Shown: one piece after another, positions 35,137-43,879 of the stretch
How positions within the stretch are numbered: position 1 is the stretch's first letter
How the letters are laid out: each line of letters begins with the position of its first letter
NCBI GenBank assembly: GCA_027487835.1
Contig: JAIYCU010000012.1
Span: 85,718 to 149,717 of the forward strand
Reading direction: 5' to 3'
DNA: 64,000 nucleotides
Origin: Bacteroidota bacterium
Lineage (GTDB): Bacteria; Bacteroidota; Bacteroidia; UKL13-3
Translations under genes and position numbers: made by a program
Notes under the pieces: model-generated
Database searches by the model: none
Seen by the model: only the letters and a program-made list of their open reading frames with translations
What the model was told of the DNA's origin: nothing

Positions 35137-35213
35137 GAATGTGATTTTCCGTAGGTTTTTACATCATTCACATTCAAAATTAAAATAATAACTCACTCTT
35201 AAATTGTGAGTTA
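35137..35213 (+). promoter_or_regulatory. Leader of the polysaccharide locus with two inverted repeats
   Basis: In the 202-bp gap before the locus, GAATGTGA (35137-35144) is inverted as TCACATTC (35168-35175), and TAACTCAC (35189-35196) as GTGAGTTA (35206-35213) with a 9-base loop. The second hairpin ends 14 bp before the first ATG. Neither is followed by a T-run, so simple termination is unlikely. They could be operators or RNA control structures. I could not place a TAnnTTTG element here. Confidence 0.4.
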
Positions 35214-35227
35214 CTTGGCGAAGCTTT

Positions 35228-35972
35228 ATGAAATTAATTAACAAGAAGTTCTTATTTATTATCCCGTCGCTTATCATTTTTTTTTGGATCCTGCGTGAGT
35301 TCAAAACGGATGAGCAATTTTAACCAACTTAAAAATGATGGATTTATAAAATTAGACACTATTCAAGCCGTCTTTAAAATTTCGCCTGGTGACATTATTA
35401 AAGTTAATGTTTCAAATGTTGACATTCAAACTTTATCGATTTATACAAATTTTAACAATTCAGGTGGTGGATTGGTAAACCAATTAGGCTTCTTACAATT
35501 ACCAACTTTAGGTTCATTAATGGTTAAAGGAAAAACTGAATTTGAATTGAAAAGTGAAATTGAAAAAATGTTAAAAGAACAATTAATTGCAGTAAGTCCT
35601 TTTATTGAAATTGAAGTTATCAATAAAGGTATTTCTGTTTTAGGGGAAGTTAATAGGCCGGGGAGATTAGCGTTTCAGGGTAATGGAATAACTTTCCCAG
35701 AGGCTTTAGCCTTAGCCGGAGATTTTACGAGTTTTGCAAAAAGGAATAATATCCTATTAATTAGGAAAGAAGAAAACGGACTGAAATACATGCGGTTTAA
35801 TATTAATGATTCAAGTGCATTTTCAAATCAAGTATATTTTTTAAAACAAAATGATATTATTTATATCGAACCAAACGCAGCAAAGGTATTTACTGCTAGC
35901 CAAAGTCGAGCCATTTTGGGTTTCATAACAGGTTTAGTTAGTTTATTTTTAATTGTTACAACTTTAAGATAA
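35228..35972 (+). CDS. Wza-like polysaccharide export (OPX) lipoprotein, frameshifted at a T9 tract
   Basis: The outer-membrane export component of the locus. As written, the ATG at 35228 encodes MKLINKKFLFIIPSLIIFF and then leaves frame to a stop after 31 codons. The rest of the protein is open from a GTG at 35295 (225 residues). Removing one T from the run 35277-35285 joins both parts and creates a lipobox, FFGSC, with lipid-bearing Cys22 and a 247-residue protein. The body has the OPX/SLBB features: FKISPGDIIKVNV, LPTLGSLMVKGKTEFEL, VLGEVNRPGRLAFQGNGITF, and a C-terminal hydrophobic segment (about the last 22 residues). It may be a sequencing error, a real mutation or a phase switch. The Wzc-like gene starts 3 bp later. 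Confidence 0.8.
35277..35285 (+). repeat. T9 homopolymer in the OPX signal sequence
   Basis: Nine T residues lie within the lipoprotein signal of the Wza-like gene. Eight would restore the frame. The run is long enough for slipped-strand changes and also for sequencing miscounts. Confidence 0.75.
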
Positions 35973-35975
35973 ATC

Positions 35976-38378
35976 ATGCTAGACAATAGTAATAATCCTT
36001 TTGAAACTAATAAAACTGAAAATTTACTTGCAAGCCTAATTTACAAGTTCTTACCTTATTGGAATATTTTTGTACTTGCAATATTATTGTCGGTTGTCAT
36101 ATCATGGCTATACCTAAAAATGCAAACGCCAATTTATGATGCAAGCGCCCAAATATTATTAAAAGATAATAAAACTGATGGGGTAGAAACGAAATTTTTG
36201 GAAGAGATGGTTAGCATGGAGCTCAACAAAACTGTTGAAAATGAGGTTGAAATCATTAAATCAAACAGAGTATTAAATCAAGTGGTTTTAGAATTAAATC
36301 TTTATGGTTTAAATTACTTCAAAGGAAAATTTAGAGACATTCCTTCTTATAATAAGTCTTCTCTAAAAATAGAAAGCAAAACACCTGAAAATATAATTGA
36401 TTTAGATTCTAAAATATTTTATAGCCATAAGAAAGGCTCTAATGATATTAAAATTAACAATAAAATATATCCTTTAGATAGTTTTATTCAAACACCCTAT
36501 GGTGTTTTGAAGTTCAATTTAGAAAATAGAGATATAGAGCTAAATGAACAAGATGAACATTTTTTTCAATTGACTTCTGTTAAAACTTCAATTAAGAGAC
36601 TTTTAGAGAACTTAAAAATTTCAACAAACTCTAAGCAAACAAATGTTATAAATCTTAAATTTTTTGACCAAATCCCTTCACGAGCAGAAAAAACACTAAA
36701 TAGCATTATTTCAAATTACACAAAGACTGTAATAGAAAACAAAAACAGGAAAGCTAAAAATACGATTAACTTTCTATCAAATCGAATAGAATTTGTAAAT
36801 AGGGATTTAATTAACTTAGATAATCAAATCCAACAAATTGAAAATGGAAATGCTGGGGTCAATATTTCTGATTTAGAAAATATATATCAAATTAGAACTA
36901 ACCAATTGAATCAGGAATTGGCAGCCTTAGAGGTTAAGTTTCTAATTATAAAGCAATTAGAAAGCCAAATTAATGGAAAAACTGAAAAAATTATCAATAG
37001 TTTAGCTGTAAGTGATGTTTCAGATCCTATTTTATTAAAATCAATTTCATCTTTAACAGAACTAGTTATACTGAAAAAGGAAAATGAAGTTTTATATGGA
37101 TTAAATGCACCCACCACAAAATCTATTAATGAAAAAATTTCATCCTTACAGAAAGAGGTAAGAACAAGTTTAAATGGAATTAAAACTAACCTTGAAATTA
37201 AAAAAGCTGAATTTGAAAATGAATATAATAGGCTAGTAAAAACGATGGTAGGGATCCCAGTTAAGGGACAAGTAATTTTAGAGCTGAAAAGACAACAATC
37301 TATTAAAAATAATATTTACATTTTTTTATTACAAAAACTTGAGGAATCTGAATTAGCATACGCTGCTACAGTTTCTGATGGCATTGTTTTGGCAAATGCA
37401 GTAGCAGGGTTTCAACCCATAAAGCCTGTTTCTTCGTCTATTTATATTTTGGGAATTTTTATTGGTATTTTTAGTGTTGTAGTATTTATTTTTCTAAAAG
37501 AAGATTTAAATCCTAATGTAATGTTTAGAACCGAAATAGAAAAGAGAACCAGCACCTCAATTTTAGCAGAAATATCTTACAATACTGATGAAAATCAAAT
37601 TGCAATTTTTGAAGGCAAAAAAACAGTAATAGCTGAGCAGTTTAGGGCCTTAAGAACGGATATTATGGAAAAACTTTCCTTAATTCAAGGAGGGAAAACA
37701 ATACTATTTACATCATCCTTTTCTGGAGAAGGAAAAAGTTTTCTATGCGTTAACTTAGCATCAAGTTTAGCATTAACTGGGAAAAAAGTTGCAATTTTAG
37801 AACTGGATTTAAGAAAGCCAAAAGTGTTTTTACTTCTAAATATACCTAGAGAACCTGGCATAACAAACTATCTAGCTGGTAAGGCAACCATTGATGTTAT
37901 TCAAAAAGATGTTATTTATTCAGAAAATCTAAAAGTTATTACTGCTGGTATTGTACCAGCAAATCCTACTGAATTAATTTTAAGTGATAAATTATCAGAT
38001 TTATTAGTTGAACTTAAGGCCAAATATGATTACCTTATAATTGATTCTCCGCCCATTGGATTGGTTACAGATGCTAAAATATTAAGTAGATTTTCTGATA
38101 TTTGTTTATACGTCGTAAGGTATAATTTTACGCCAAAAAACTTCCTTAGTTTGGTTCAAAAAATGAATAAAAATGAAGAGTTAGGCAACCTTAATATTAT
38201 TTACAATGGCTTAAGAAAAAGAGGTTTTGGAAATTATAATTATGGATATGGGTATGGGTATGGATATAGCTATGGGGATAGTTATAAATATGGTGGAGAT
38301 TACCTTGACGAACCTAAATCTAGGTTAAGCCAAAGATGGAACTTCTTTTTAAATAAAATTTGGAATAAAAAAATTTAA
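35976..38378 (+). CDS. Wzc-like polysaccharide co-polymerase and tyrosine autokinase
   Basis: An inner-membrane protein of 800 residues that would control chain length and export. A membrane helix (about 30-50) begins the Wzz-type domain (QTPIYDASAQILLKD), followed by long periplasmic coiled coils and the GNVR-like region, then a second helix (about 485-505). The BY-kinase domain has a Walker A, GEGKS, at 584-588, a Walker A' in LELDLRKPK, and a Walker B ending in D690 (LIIDSPP). The tail is a tyrosine cluster: ten tyrosines between 754 and 776. Phosphorylation of such a tail changes oligomerisation and polymer export in known Wzc proteins. It starts 3 bp after the OPX gene; its stop overlaps the permease ATG (TAATG). 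Confidence 0.93.
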   Translation: MLDNSNNPFETNKTENLLASLIYKFLPYWNIFVLAILLSVVISWLYLKMQTPIYDASAQILLKDNKTDGVETKFLEEMVSMELNKTVENEVEIIKSNRVLNQVVLELNLYGLNYFKGKFRDIPSYNKSSLKIESKTPENIIDLDSKIFYSHKKGSNDIKINNKIYPLDSFIQTPYGVLKFNLENRDIELNEQDEHFFQLTSVKTSIKRLLENLKISTNSKQTNVINLKFFDQIPSRAEKTLNSIISNYTKTVIENKNRKAKNTINFLSNRIEFVNRDLINLDNQIQQIENGNAGVNISDLENIYQIRTNQLNQELAALEVKFLIIKQLESQINGKTEKIINSLAVSDVSDPILLKSISSLTELVILKKENEVLYGLNAPTTKSINEKISSLQKEVRTSLNGIKTNLEIKKAEFENEYNRLVKTMVGIPVKGQVILELKRQQSIKNNIYIFLLQKLEESELAYAATVSDGIVLANAVAGFQPIKPVSSSIYILGIFIGIFSVVVFIFLKEDLNPNVMFRTEIEKRTSTSILAEISYNTDENQIAIFEGKKTVIAEQFRALRTDIMEKLSLIQGGKTILFTSSFSGEGKSFLCVNLASSLALTGKKVAILELDLRKPKVFLLLNIPREPGITNYLAGKATIDVIQKDVIYSENLKVITAGIVPANPTELILSDKLSDLLVELKAKYDYLIIDSPPIGLVTDAKILSRFSDICLYVVRYNFTPKNFLSLVQKMNKNEELGNLNIIYNGLRKRGFGNYNYGYGYGYGYSYGDSYKYGGDYLDEPKSRLSQRWNFFLNKIWNKKI
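38241..38276 (+). repeat. Hexanucleotide repeat coding for the Wzc tyrosine tail
   Basis: Six tandem six-base units based on TATGGR (one degenerate, TATAGC) encode alternating Tyr-Gly in the autokinase tail. Copy-number change by whole units would keep the frame and alter the number of phosphorylatable tyrosines. Confidence 0.8.
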
Positions 38379-39214
38379 TGAAAACTGAATGGAAATTTGA
38401 TGCTTCAGGTAACTCATTAAAATTAAGTTTTAAAGAATTATTAGGAAGGTCCAATCTTTTATGGATGCTAATTAAAAGAGATTTTATCTCCTATTATAAA
38501 CAAACAGTTTTAGGTCCATTATGGATTTTATTACAACCCTTATTTTCTAGTTTAGTATTCGGAATTGTCTTTGAGAAATTTGGACATTTTGGAAATAATG
38601 GAATGCCAAACACACAGTATTATTTAAGTGGATTTATTATTTGGGGATTCTTTACTGAATGCATTACCAAAACCTCTAGTCTTTTTAGAGATAATATGAA
38701 TCTGTTTGGAAAGGTATATTTCCCAAGAATCATTATTCCATTAGGGATTATTGGTTCTGCATTAATTAGACTTTGCCTTCAACTAATATTGTTACTAATT
38801 ATTACAGTATGGTTAAGTTTAAATGGAAATACATTTATGTGGGGATTCCATTTACTGTTTATTCCCTTAAGTATTGTAATGATGGCCATTTTAAGCTTTG
38901 GTTCAGGACTTATAGTAGCTGCATCAACTACTAGATATAGAGATTTAGCTTTCATCATAACCTTCGGACTTCAATTATTGCTTTTCTCAACAACTGTTAT
39001 TTACCCTGCATCTAATCTACCAGAACCCTATAGCATTATCGTTAGTCTAAATCCAATTTCTGTATGTGTTGATTTGTTTAGAATAGGTTTTGGTGCGCCA
39101 AATACGATTAATTTTAGCGGTGTAATTAGCTGTTCTTTTTTTCTAATTCTTTTTCCAATTTTAGGTTTTACCCTCTTTCATAAAGTAGAGAAAAACTTTA
39201 TAGATACAATATAA
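38378..39214 (+). CDS. Wzm/TagG-like ABC-2 polysaccharide export permease
   Basis: A 278-residue inner-membrane permease with about six helices, preceded by the cytoplasmic amphipathic stretch typical of the family (LLWMLIKRDFISYYKQTVLG, then PLWILLQPLFSSLVFGIVF). Members pair with a Wzt/TagH ATPase to flip a completed, lipid-linked polysaccharide across the inner membrane. The ATPase gene follows with a one-base overlap, TAATG. It closely resembles other Bacteroidota members in layout, and there is no sign of truncation. Confidence 0.92.
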   Translation: MKTEWKFDASGNSLKLSFKELLGRSNLLWMLIKRDFISYYKQTVLGPLWILLQPLFSSLVFGIVFEKFGHFGNNGMPNTQYYLSGFIIWGFFTECITKTSSLFRDNMNLFGKVYFPRIIIPLGIIGSALIRLCLQLILLLIITVWLSLNGNTFMWGFHLLFIPLSIVMMAILSFGSGLIVAASTTRYRDLAFIITFGLQLLLFSTTVIYPASNLPEPYSIIVSLNPISVCVDLFRIGFGAPNTINFSGVISCSFFLILFPILGFTLFHKVEKNFIDTI

Positions 39215-40446
39215 TGAAAGCGCTAATTGCTGAAAATATAAGTAAAGTCTATCGCAAAGGTTCAATTGGAAGTGGAAGCTTAGCCAAAGAATTAGAATTC
39301 GGTATAAAGCGAATGTTTCAAAGCAAAAGTTCGCAGAATAATAAATTATCAGATTCAGATTTTAATAAAAGTTTGGATCAAATAAGCTTTGAAATAGAGG
39401 AAGGAGATCGAGTTGGAATTATTGGGAAAAATGGCGCTGGAAAAAGTACTTTGTTGAAAATAATTAGTAGAATTACCACACCAACACAAGGAAAAATCAG
39501 AGGGTTTGGAAGGGTTGCAAGTTTACTTGAGGTAGGAACAGGTTTTCATCCAGAATTGACAGGTTTAGAAAATATCTTTTTAAATGGTTCAATTATTGGC
39601 ATGAAGAACGCCGAAATAAAAGCAAATTTGGATAGTATAATTTCATTTTCTGGCGTTCAATCCTATATTGATACGCCTGTTAAAAGATATTCATCTGGAA
39701 TGTATGTTAGGTTGGCATTCTCCATTGCCGCGCATTTACAATCCGAAATTCTAATTGTGGATGAAGTTCTTGCTGTTGGAGACCTTGAGTTTCAAAAAAT
39801 GTGTCTAGATAAAATGAAAGAAATTAGTCTTTCCGAAGGAAAAACTATTTTGTTTGTGAGCCATAACCTAAATTCAGTTTCAACTTTGTGCAATCAATCA
39901 ATGCTATTAGAATCTGGAAAATTATTACAAATAGGTAATACTGAGAACGTAATTAATACCTACATACAAAGAAGTAGTGTTAATAAACCTTTAAGCGAAA
40001 GATTAGATAAAAAAGGAAATCAAAAAATAAAGCTACTTCAATTTAAATGGTACTCAGAAAATGAAAAAATGGTGGTTTCAGGTAAAGACACGCATTTAGA
40101 GTTAACATTATTCTCAAGCTTATCCGAAGATATTAGTGTTGAATTTTCAATTGCTATAGATCATCAAGAAGGTTTTAGAATTTCTATTTTAAATAATGCT
40201 TTAATTAGTAAAAAATGTATTATTAAAAAAGGTGAAAATAGCATAATCATTAAGATTGCCACGCTCCCACTTCCAATCGGAATTTACCCTTGCACATTTT
40301 ACTTAGCTTCTAACGGGGAGATTTTCGAATGGATTAAAGATGCTTTTTATCTCGAGGTCTTAGGAGAAGCCTTCTTCCCAAATGGAAATTCTTTACCTCA
40401 AAAACAAGGTTTTGTTTATTTGCCATTTTCAATCCAAAACAATTGA
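39214..40446 (+). CDS. Wzt/TagH-like ABC export ATPase with C-terminal substrate domain
   Basis: A 410-residue ATP-binding subunit. Walker A is GKNGAGKST (71-79), the ABC signature YSSGM (159-163), Walker B LIVDE (180-184), and the switch histidine lies in FVSHNL. After the ATPase (to about 250) a C-terminal sandwich of about 150 residues resembles the Wzt carbohydrate-binding domain that recognises the modified non-reducing end of the exported chain. That domain often goes with terminal methylation, and a methyltransferase gene comes next. The following gene starts on a TTG within the ATTGA that contains this stop. Confidence 0.92.
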   Translation: MKALIAENISKVYRKGSIGSGSLAKELEFGIKRMFQSKSSQNNKLSDSDFNKSLDQISFEIEEGDRVGIIGKNGAGKSTLLKIISRITTPTQGKIRGFGRVASLLEVGTGFHPELTGLENIFLNGSIIGMKNAEIKANLDSIISFSGVQSYIDTPVKRYSSGMYVRLAFSIAAHLQSEILIVDEVLAVGDLEFQKMCLDKMKEISLSEGKTILFVSHNLNSVSTLCNQSMLLESGKLLQIGNTENVINTYIQRSSVNKPLSERLDKKGNQKIKLLQFKWYSENEKMVVSGKDTHLELTLFSSLSEDISVEFSIAIDHQEGFRISILNNALISKKCIIKKGENSIIIKIATLPLPIGIYPCTFYLASNGEIFEWIKDAFYLEVLGEAFFPNGNSLPQKQGFVYLPFSIQNN

Positions 40447-41096
40447 AAAATAGAATTAAAAAGTTTTTAGGGTTCAGAAATAACGTTTTGAACCTAACCC
40501 ATAGAATTCTTGAATTCGATTATGGACATGAAAGATCTAGAAATGAAAAGAAACCTGTCGATTTTCAAGGAAAACCATTACCCTGGTTTACCTATCCAGC
40601 CATTGATTTTTTAAATCAATTTGATTTTAAAGACCAAACAATATTTGAATATGGATGTGGCATGTCAACACTGTTCTGGATGGATAAAAATGCCCATGTT
40701 TTTGGAGTTGAAGATAACCCTATTTGGTTTCAAGAAATTTCACAATTGAGCAAAGGAAAGGCGAATATTGAATTGTTAAATGAAGTTGAATATGTTAATT
40801 CAATTAAAAATCTAAATCTACAATTTGATTTGATAGTTATTGATGGTAAATACCGCGAAGATTGTTTAAATGCAGCACTAGACTATTTAAAAGAATCCGG
40901 AATTATAATTTTAGACAATTCTGAAAGACATCCAACTTTATGCAAATCGGTAAGAGATAAAGGATATATTGAAATTGATTTTCATGGGTTTGGACCTGTT
41001 AATGATTATACATGGACTACAAGTTTGTTTTTTAAGAAATTCGTTTTAAAACCCCATAGCCATCAACCCTTAATTCCAAAAGGGGGAGGATATTAA
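40443..41096 (+). CDS. SAM-dependent methyltransferase
   Basis: A 217-residue cytoplasmic methyltransferase. The SAM-binding loop is FEYGCGMSTLFW (about 76-87), followed by the acidic residue at the end of the second strand (GVEDNP) and FDLIVIDGKYRED as the later strand. The C-terminus is basic and short. Placed just after Wzt, it could add a terminal methyl group to the glycan, a known chain-stopping signal in some ABC-dependent systems; this is inference. The start is a TTG overlapping the stop of Wzt. Confidence 0.72.
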   Translation: MKNRIKKFLGFRNNVLNLTHRILEFDYGHERSRNEKKPVDFQGKPLPWFTYPAIDFLNQFDFKDQTIFEYGCGMSTLFWMDKNAHVFGVEDNPIWFQEISQLSKGKANIELLNEVEYVNSIKNLNLQFDLIVIDGKYREDCLNAALDYLKESGIIILDNSERHPTLCKSVRDKGYIEIDFHGFGPVNDYTWTTSLFFKKFVLKPHSHQPLIPKGGGY

Positions 41097-41111
41097 TTTA
41101 AAGTATATAGA

Positions 41112-42056
41112 ATGAATTTTGCTCCCATCCTATTATTAGTTTACAATAGACCTTACACAACAAAAAAAATTGTAGCTAATTTGGTTAATCACCCCAACAT
41201 AGGTGAAATGGAACTATTTGTTTTTTCAGATGGACCAAAATTTGAACATGATTTAGATTCCATCGAAGAGGTTCGGAAAATTATTGAAAATCTTCACGTT
41301 TGTAAGAAATTAAATAAGTACTATTCTGAAAAAAATTTGGGTTTAGCAAATTCTGTTATAAGTGGAATTAATAAAGTTTTTGAAAACAATAATAAGATTA
41401 TTGTATTGGAAGACGACCTAGAGATTTCTCCATTCTTTTTAGAGTATATGAATTTTTACTTAACTTTATATGAAACAAACATAAATGTGGGTACAATTCA
41501 AGGGTTTCAATTTCCAATTAAATCAAAGAGTAAGGAACCTGTTTTCTTTGATAAATTCGTTAATTGTTGGGGATGGGGAACTTGGAAAAACCGTTGGTCA
41601 GACTTTGAGCATGATGGAGCTAAGCTACAAAGTGCGCTGAATAATAGGCACCTAACATATGAATTTGATGGACAAAATTCTTATCCATTTTCAAATTTAT
41701 TGGATGATCAAATTAATGGTCTTGTAGATTCATGGGCGATACGTTGGTATGCAAGTCTATTTTTAAAAGAAACTATTCATTTGTATCCCAACAAATCATT
41801 GGTTATAAATAATGGACTTGATGGCAGTGGAACGCATGGAGAAAAAAAGTGGTTTATTCAAACAATACATGAAGAAGAATTTGAATTAACTACGCCAGAA
41901 CCTAAGTTAAATTCTATAGCAAGAAATTCAGTTATAAAATACAGAAAGCAAATCCGTAGAAAGTTAAAAATATCCAACTTTATAAAGCGATTTCAATTAA
42001 ATGTTTTGAAGCCAATTTTGAAATCTATCCAGCTAAATGGAAAAGGTAATTTTTAG
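41112..42056 (+). CDS. Glycosyltransferase, GT-A fold (GT2-like)
   Basis: A 314-residue sugar transferase. It begins with an unusual strand, ILLLVYNRPYTTKKIV, then SEKNLGLANSVISG and the metal-binding acidic motif IIVLEDDLEISPFF (about 95-108). A WGWGTWKNRW segment is shared with a group of Bacteroidota enzymes from polysaccharide loci. The sugar is not predictable. Its last 20 bp overlap the start of the next gene. Confidence 0.82.
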   Translation: MNFAPILLLVYNRPYTTKKIVANLVNHPNIGEMELFVFSDGPKFEHDLDSIEEVRKIIENLHVCKKLNKYYSEKNLGLANSVISGINKVFENNNKIIVLEDDLEISPFFLEYMNFYLTLYETNINVGTIQGFQFPIKSKSKEPVFFDKFVNCWGWGTWKNRWSDFEHDGAKLQSALNNRHLTYEFDGQNSYPFSNLLDDQINGLVDSWAIRWYASLFLKETIHLYPNKSLVINNGLDGSGTHGEKKWFIQTIHEEEFELTTPEPKLNSIARNSVIKYRKQIRRKLKISNFIKRFQLNVLKPILKSIQLNGKGNF

Positions 42057-42942
42057 CTATTCTCTGTTTGAACCAAAGCATCTGTTCACTGAAAATAGAG
42101 CTCATGATAAGCATAATACTAGCTTAAGATATTGGTATAACTTACCGCTTATTCCAATTGTAAATAAAATCCTATTTCCAAATTCAGAAATGCTTTTGTT
42201 TGTAGATAAATGCGTTTTTGAAAATCCACTCAGTGAAGTCATAAACGTACTATCATTATACATTGATTCATTTAAAGTCATAATAAAGGATGATCCCTAT
42301 AATACTATTGAACCCACATTTTGGAGATTTGAACCAATTTTCAAAAAGGATAATCAAGTGGTATTTACAAGAGATATAGATTCATTACCAAGCAAAGAAG
42401 AATATTATTTAACAAATTACTTTTTAAACAAACCTGATTTATATATTCAAACTATTAGAAGTCATCCAAATCACATTTTCCCTATTACGATAATGCTAGC
42501 AGGTTTAAGTGGGTTTAAACCACTAAAAATAGATCAAATTAAAGAAACTAATTATCAGCAATTTTGTGAAAAATATCTTTCAGAAATATATGGTTCAGAT
42601 CAAAAGGCATTAATTGATTTTTTTACCAAGGATAAGGTGTTTAATAAAAATCACTTTTTAGATTGCAAGATAAACACGAAGTATAAATTACCGAAGGCAT
42701 TAATCGATTGTCAAGAAGTAATATTTGACAAAAAGATGGAAAGTAAAATGCGAATTCTTTATTTGGAGGAGCTTTTAAATTGGCTTAAAAAAAATATTGC
42801 TTGGAGTGGTGAACCTATTGATATTAGAGGTTTAGCATTCAATGATTTTTTAAACCTAAACTATCCTGAAGTAAAACTACTTAAAAAGTCAATGGCATTA
42901 TGTTCAGAAAAAGTAAATGATTTTTACCTTTTAAGATCTTAA
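42037..42942 (+). CDS. Unrecognised protein of the polysaccharide locus, possible glycosyltransferase
   Basis: A 301-residue soluble protein that I cannot place in a family with certainty. It has a DID motif within VVFTRDIDSLPS (about 109-120), in the position and setting of a DxD metal-binding motif of GT-A enzymes, preceded by a hydrophobic strand region (SEMLLFVDKCVF) and followed by a segment starting IFPITIMLAGLSGFKP. No signal peptide or membrane helix. Overlap with the upstream transferase and the dense operon support a role in the glycan, most likely as a transferase. Confidence 0.55.
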   Translation: MEKVIFSYSLFEPKHLFTENRAHDKHNTSLRYWYNLPLIPIVNKILFPNSEMLLFVDKCVFENPLSEVINVLSLYIDSFKVIIKDDPYNTIEPTFWRFEPIFKKDNQVVFTRDIDSLPSKEEYYLTNYFLNKPDLYIQTIRSHPNHIFPITIMLAGLSGFKPLKIDQIKETNYQQFCEKYLSEIYGSDQKALIDFFTKDKVFNKNHFLDCKINTKYKLPKALIDCQEVIFDKKMESKMRILYLEELLNWLKKNIAWSGEPIDIRGLAFNDFLNLNYPEVKLLKKSMALCSEKVNDFYLLRS

Positions 42943-42958
42943 GATTGTTTACTGGATA

Positions 42959-43879
42959 ATGGAGAAGAAAAATTTAAAACTTAGTATCATTATTCCAAAT
43001 TTTAATTCAGGAAGTACCTTAGAGCAAACACTTAATTCGATAATAGGGCAAAACTATCCAAATTTAGAATTAATTGTAATTGATGGAAAAAGTACAGATT
43101 CCAGTCTTGAAATAATAAAAAAATATAAGCAGCATATTAACTATTGGGTGAGTGAAATTGATAGAGGACAAGCACATGCAATAAACAAGGGGCTTAAAAT
43201 TGCAAAAGGTGATTACATAGCCTTTATGAATGCAGATGATTTATATTTACCTGGCGCTTTTAATCATTTTGAACGTCTTATAAAAAACAAATCTTACGAT
43301 TTTATATACGGCAATGTAATGGTTGGCATAAATCCTTTAAATTCACAAATAATAAAAAACAGTTTAACTACTTTAGATTTAGGCAAGCTTCTATTATTTT
43401 TTTTTAATGTTAGGTATATTATCCCTTCCCAAAGTGTTTGGATTAAAAGAGATTTTTTAATCCAAAATGAATTAGATATTTTAGATGAGAGTCTTAATTA
43501 TTGCATGGATTTAGAATGGTATTGCCGAATCTCCCTATATAATCCATATACATTTAAAATAAAAAAGCCTTACTCATTTTTCAGACTATCGGGAAATACA
43601 AAAACAATTTTAAATGCCAAAGCGATGAAAGAGGAATCGCTTTTGGTCGCTCAAAAATATTTATTCAACCTAAAAAATAATCAACTTAAAAATTGGCATA
43701 GATATAAGTTATTGGACAGAATACTTAGAAAAATCTATGCTAAAAAATTGAAATGCAATTTCACGGTTCTAGCATGGATCCTTAAAAAAACAGGGTTTAT
43801 ATCCATTTTTGACAAAAGGATTTTAGGATTATTTAAATTAGAAATAAAAAATGAAATTAGAAATATTACATCGAATTAG
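42959..43879 (+). CDS. Glycosyltransferase family 2 protein
   Basis: A 306-residue GT2 enzyme: LSIIIPNFNSGSTLEQTL at the start, ELIVIDGKSTDSS, GQAHAINKGLKIAKGDYIAF, and the metal site MNADDLYLPGAF (about 89-100). The C-terminal third is basic and helical, possibly a membrane-associated patch. A T9 tract (43397-43405) lies in the middle of the gene and is in frame here. The last 29 bp overlap the start of the pyruvyl-transferase-like gene. Confidence 0.87.
   Translation: MEKKNLKLSIIIPNFNSGSTLEQTLNSIIGQNYPNLELIVIDGKSTDSSLEIIKKYKQHINYWVSEIDRGQAHAINKGLKIAKGDYIAFMNADDLYLPGAFNHFERLIKNKSYDFIYGNVMVGINPLNSQIIKNSLTTLDLGKLLLFFFNVRYIIPSQSVWIKRDFLIQNELDILDESLNYCMDLEWYCRISLYNPYTFKIKKPYSFFRLSGNTKTILNAKAMKEESLLVAQKYLFNLKNNQLKNWHRYKLLDRILRKIYAKKLKCNFTVLAWILKKTGFISIFDKRILGLFKLEIKNEIRNITSN

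Noticed and set aside
35228-35326. Independent 31-residue membrane microprotein upstream of the OPX gene
   Set aside because: Its first 19 residues form exactly the lipoprotein signal the OPX gene lacks, and dropping one T joins them with a lipobox; a frameshift is the simpler reading.
38241-38276. CRISPR-like tandem array
   Set aside because: Six-base coding units without spacers; it encodes the kinase tail.
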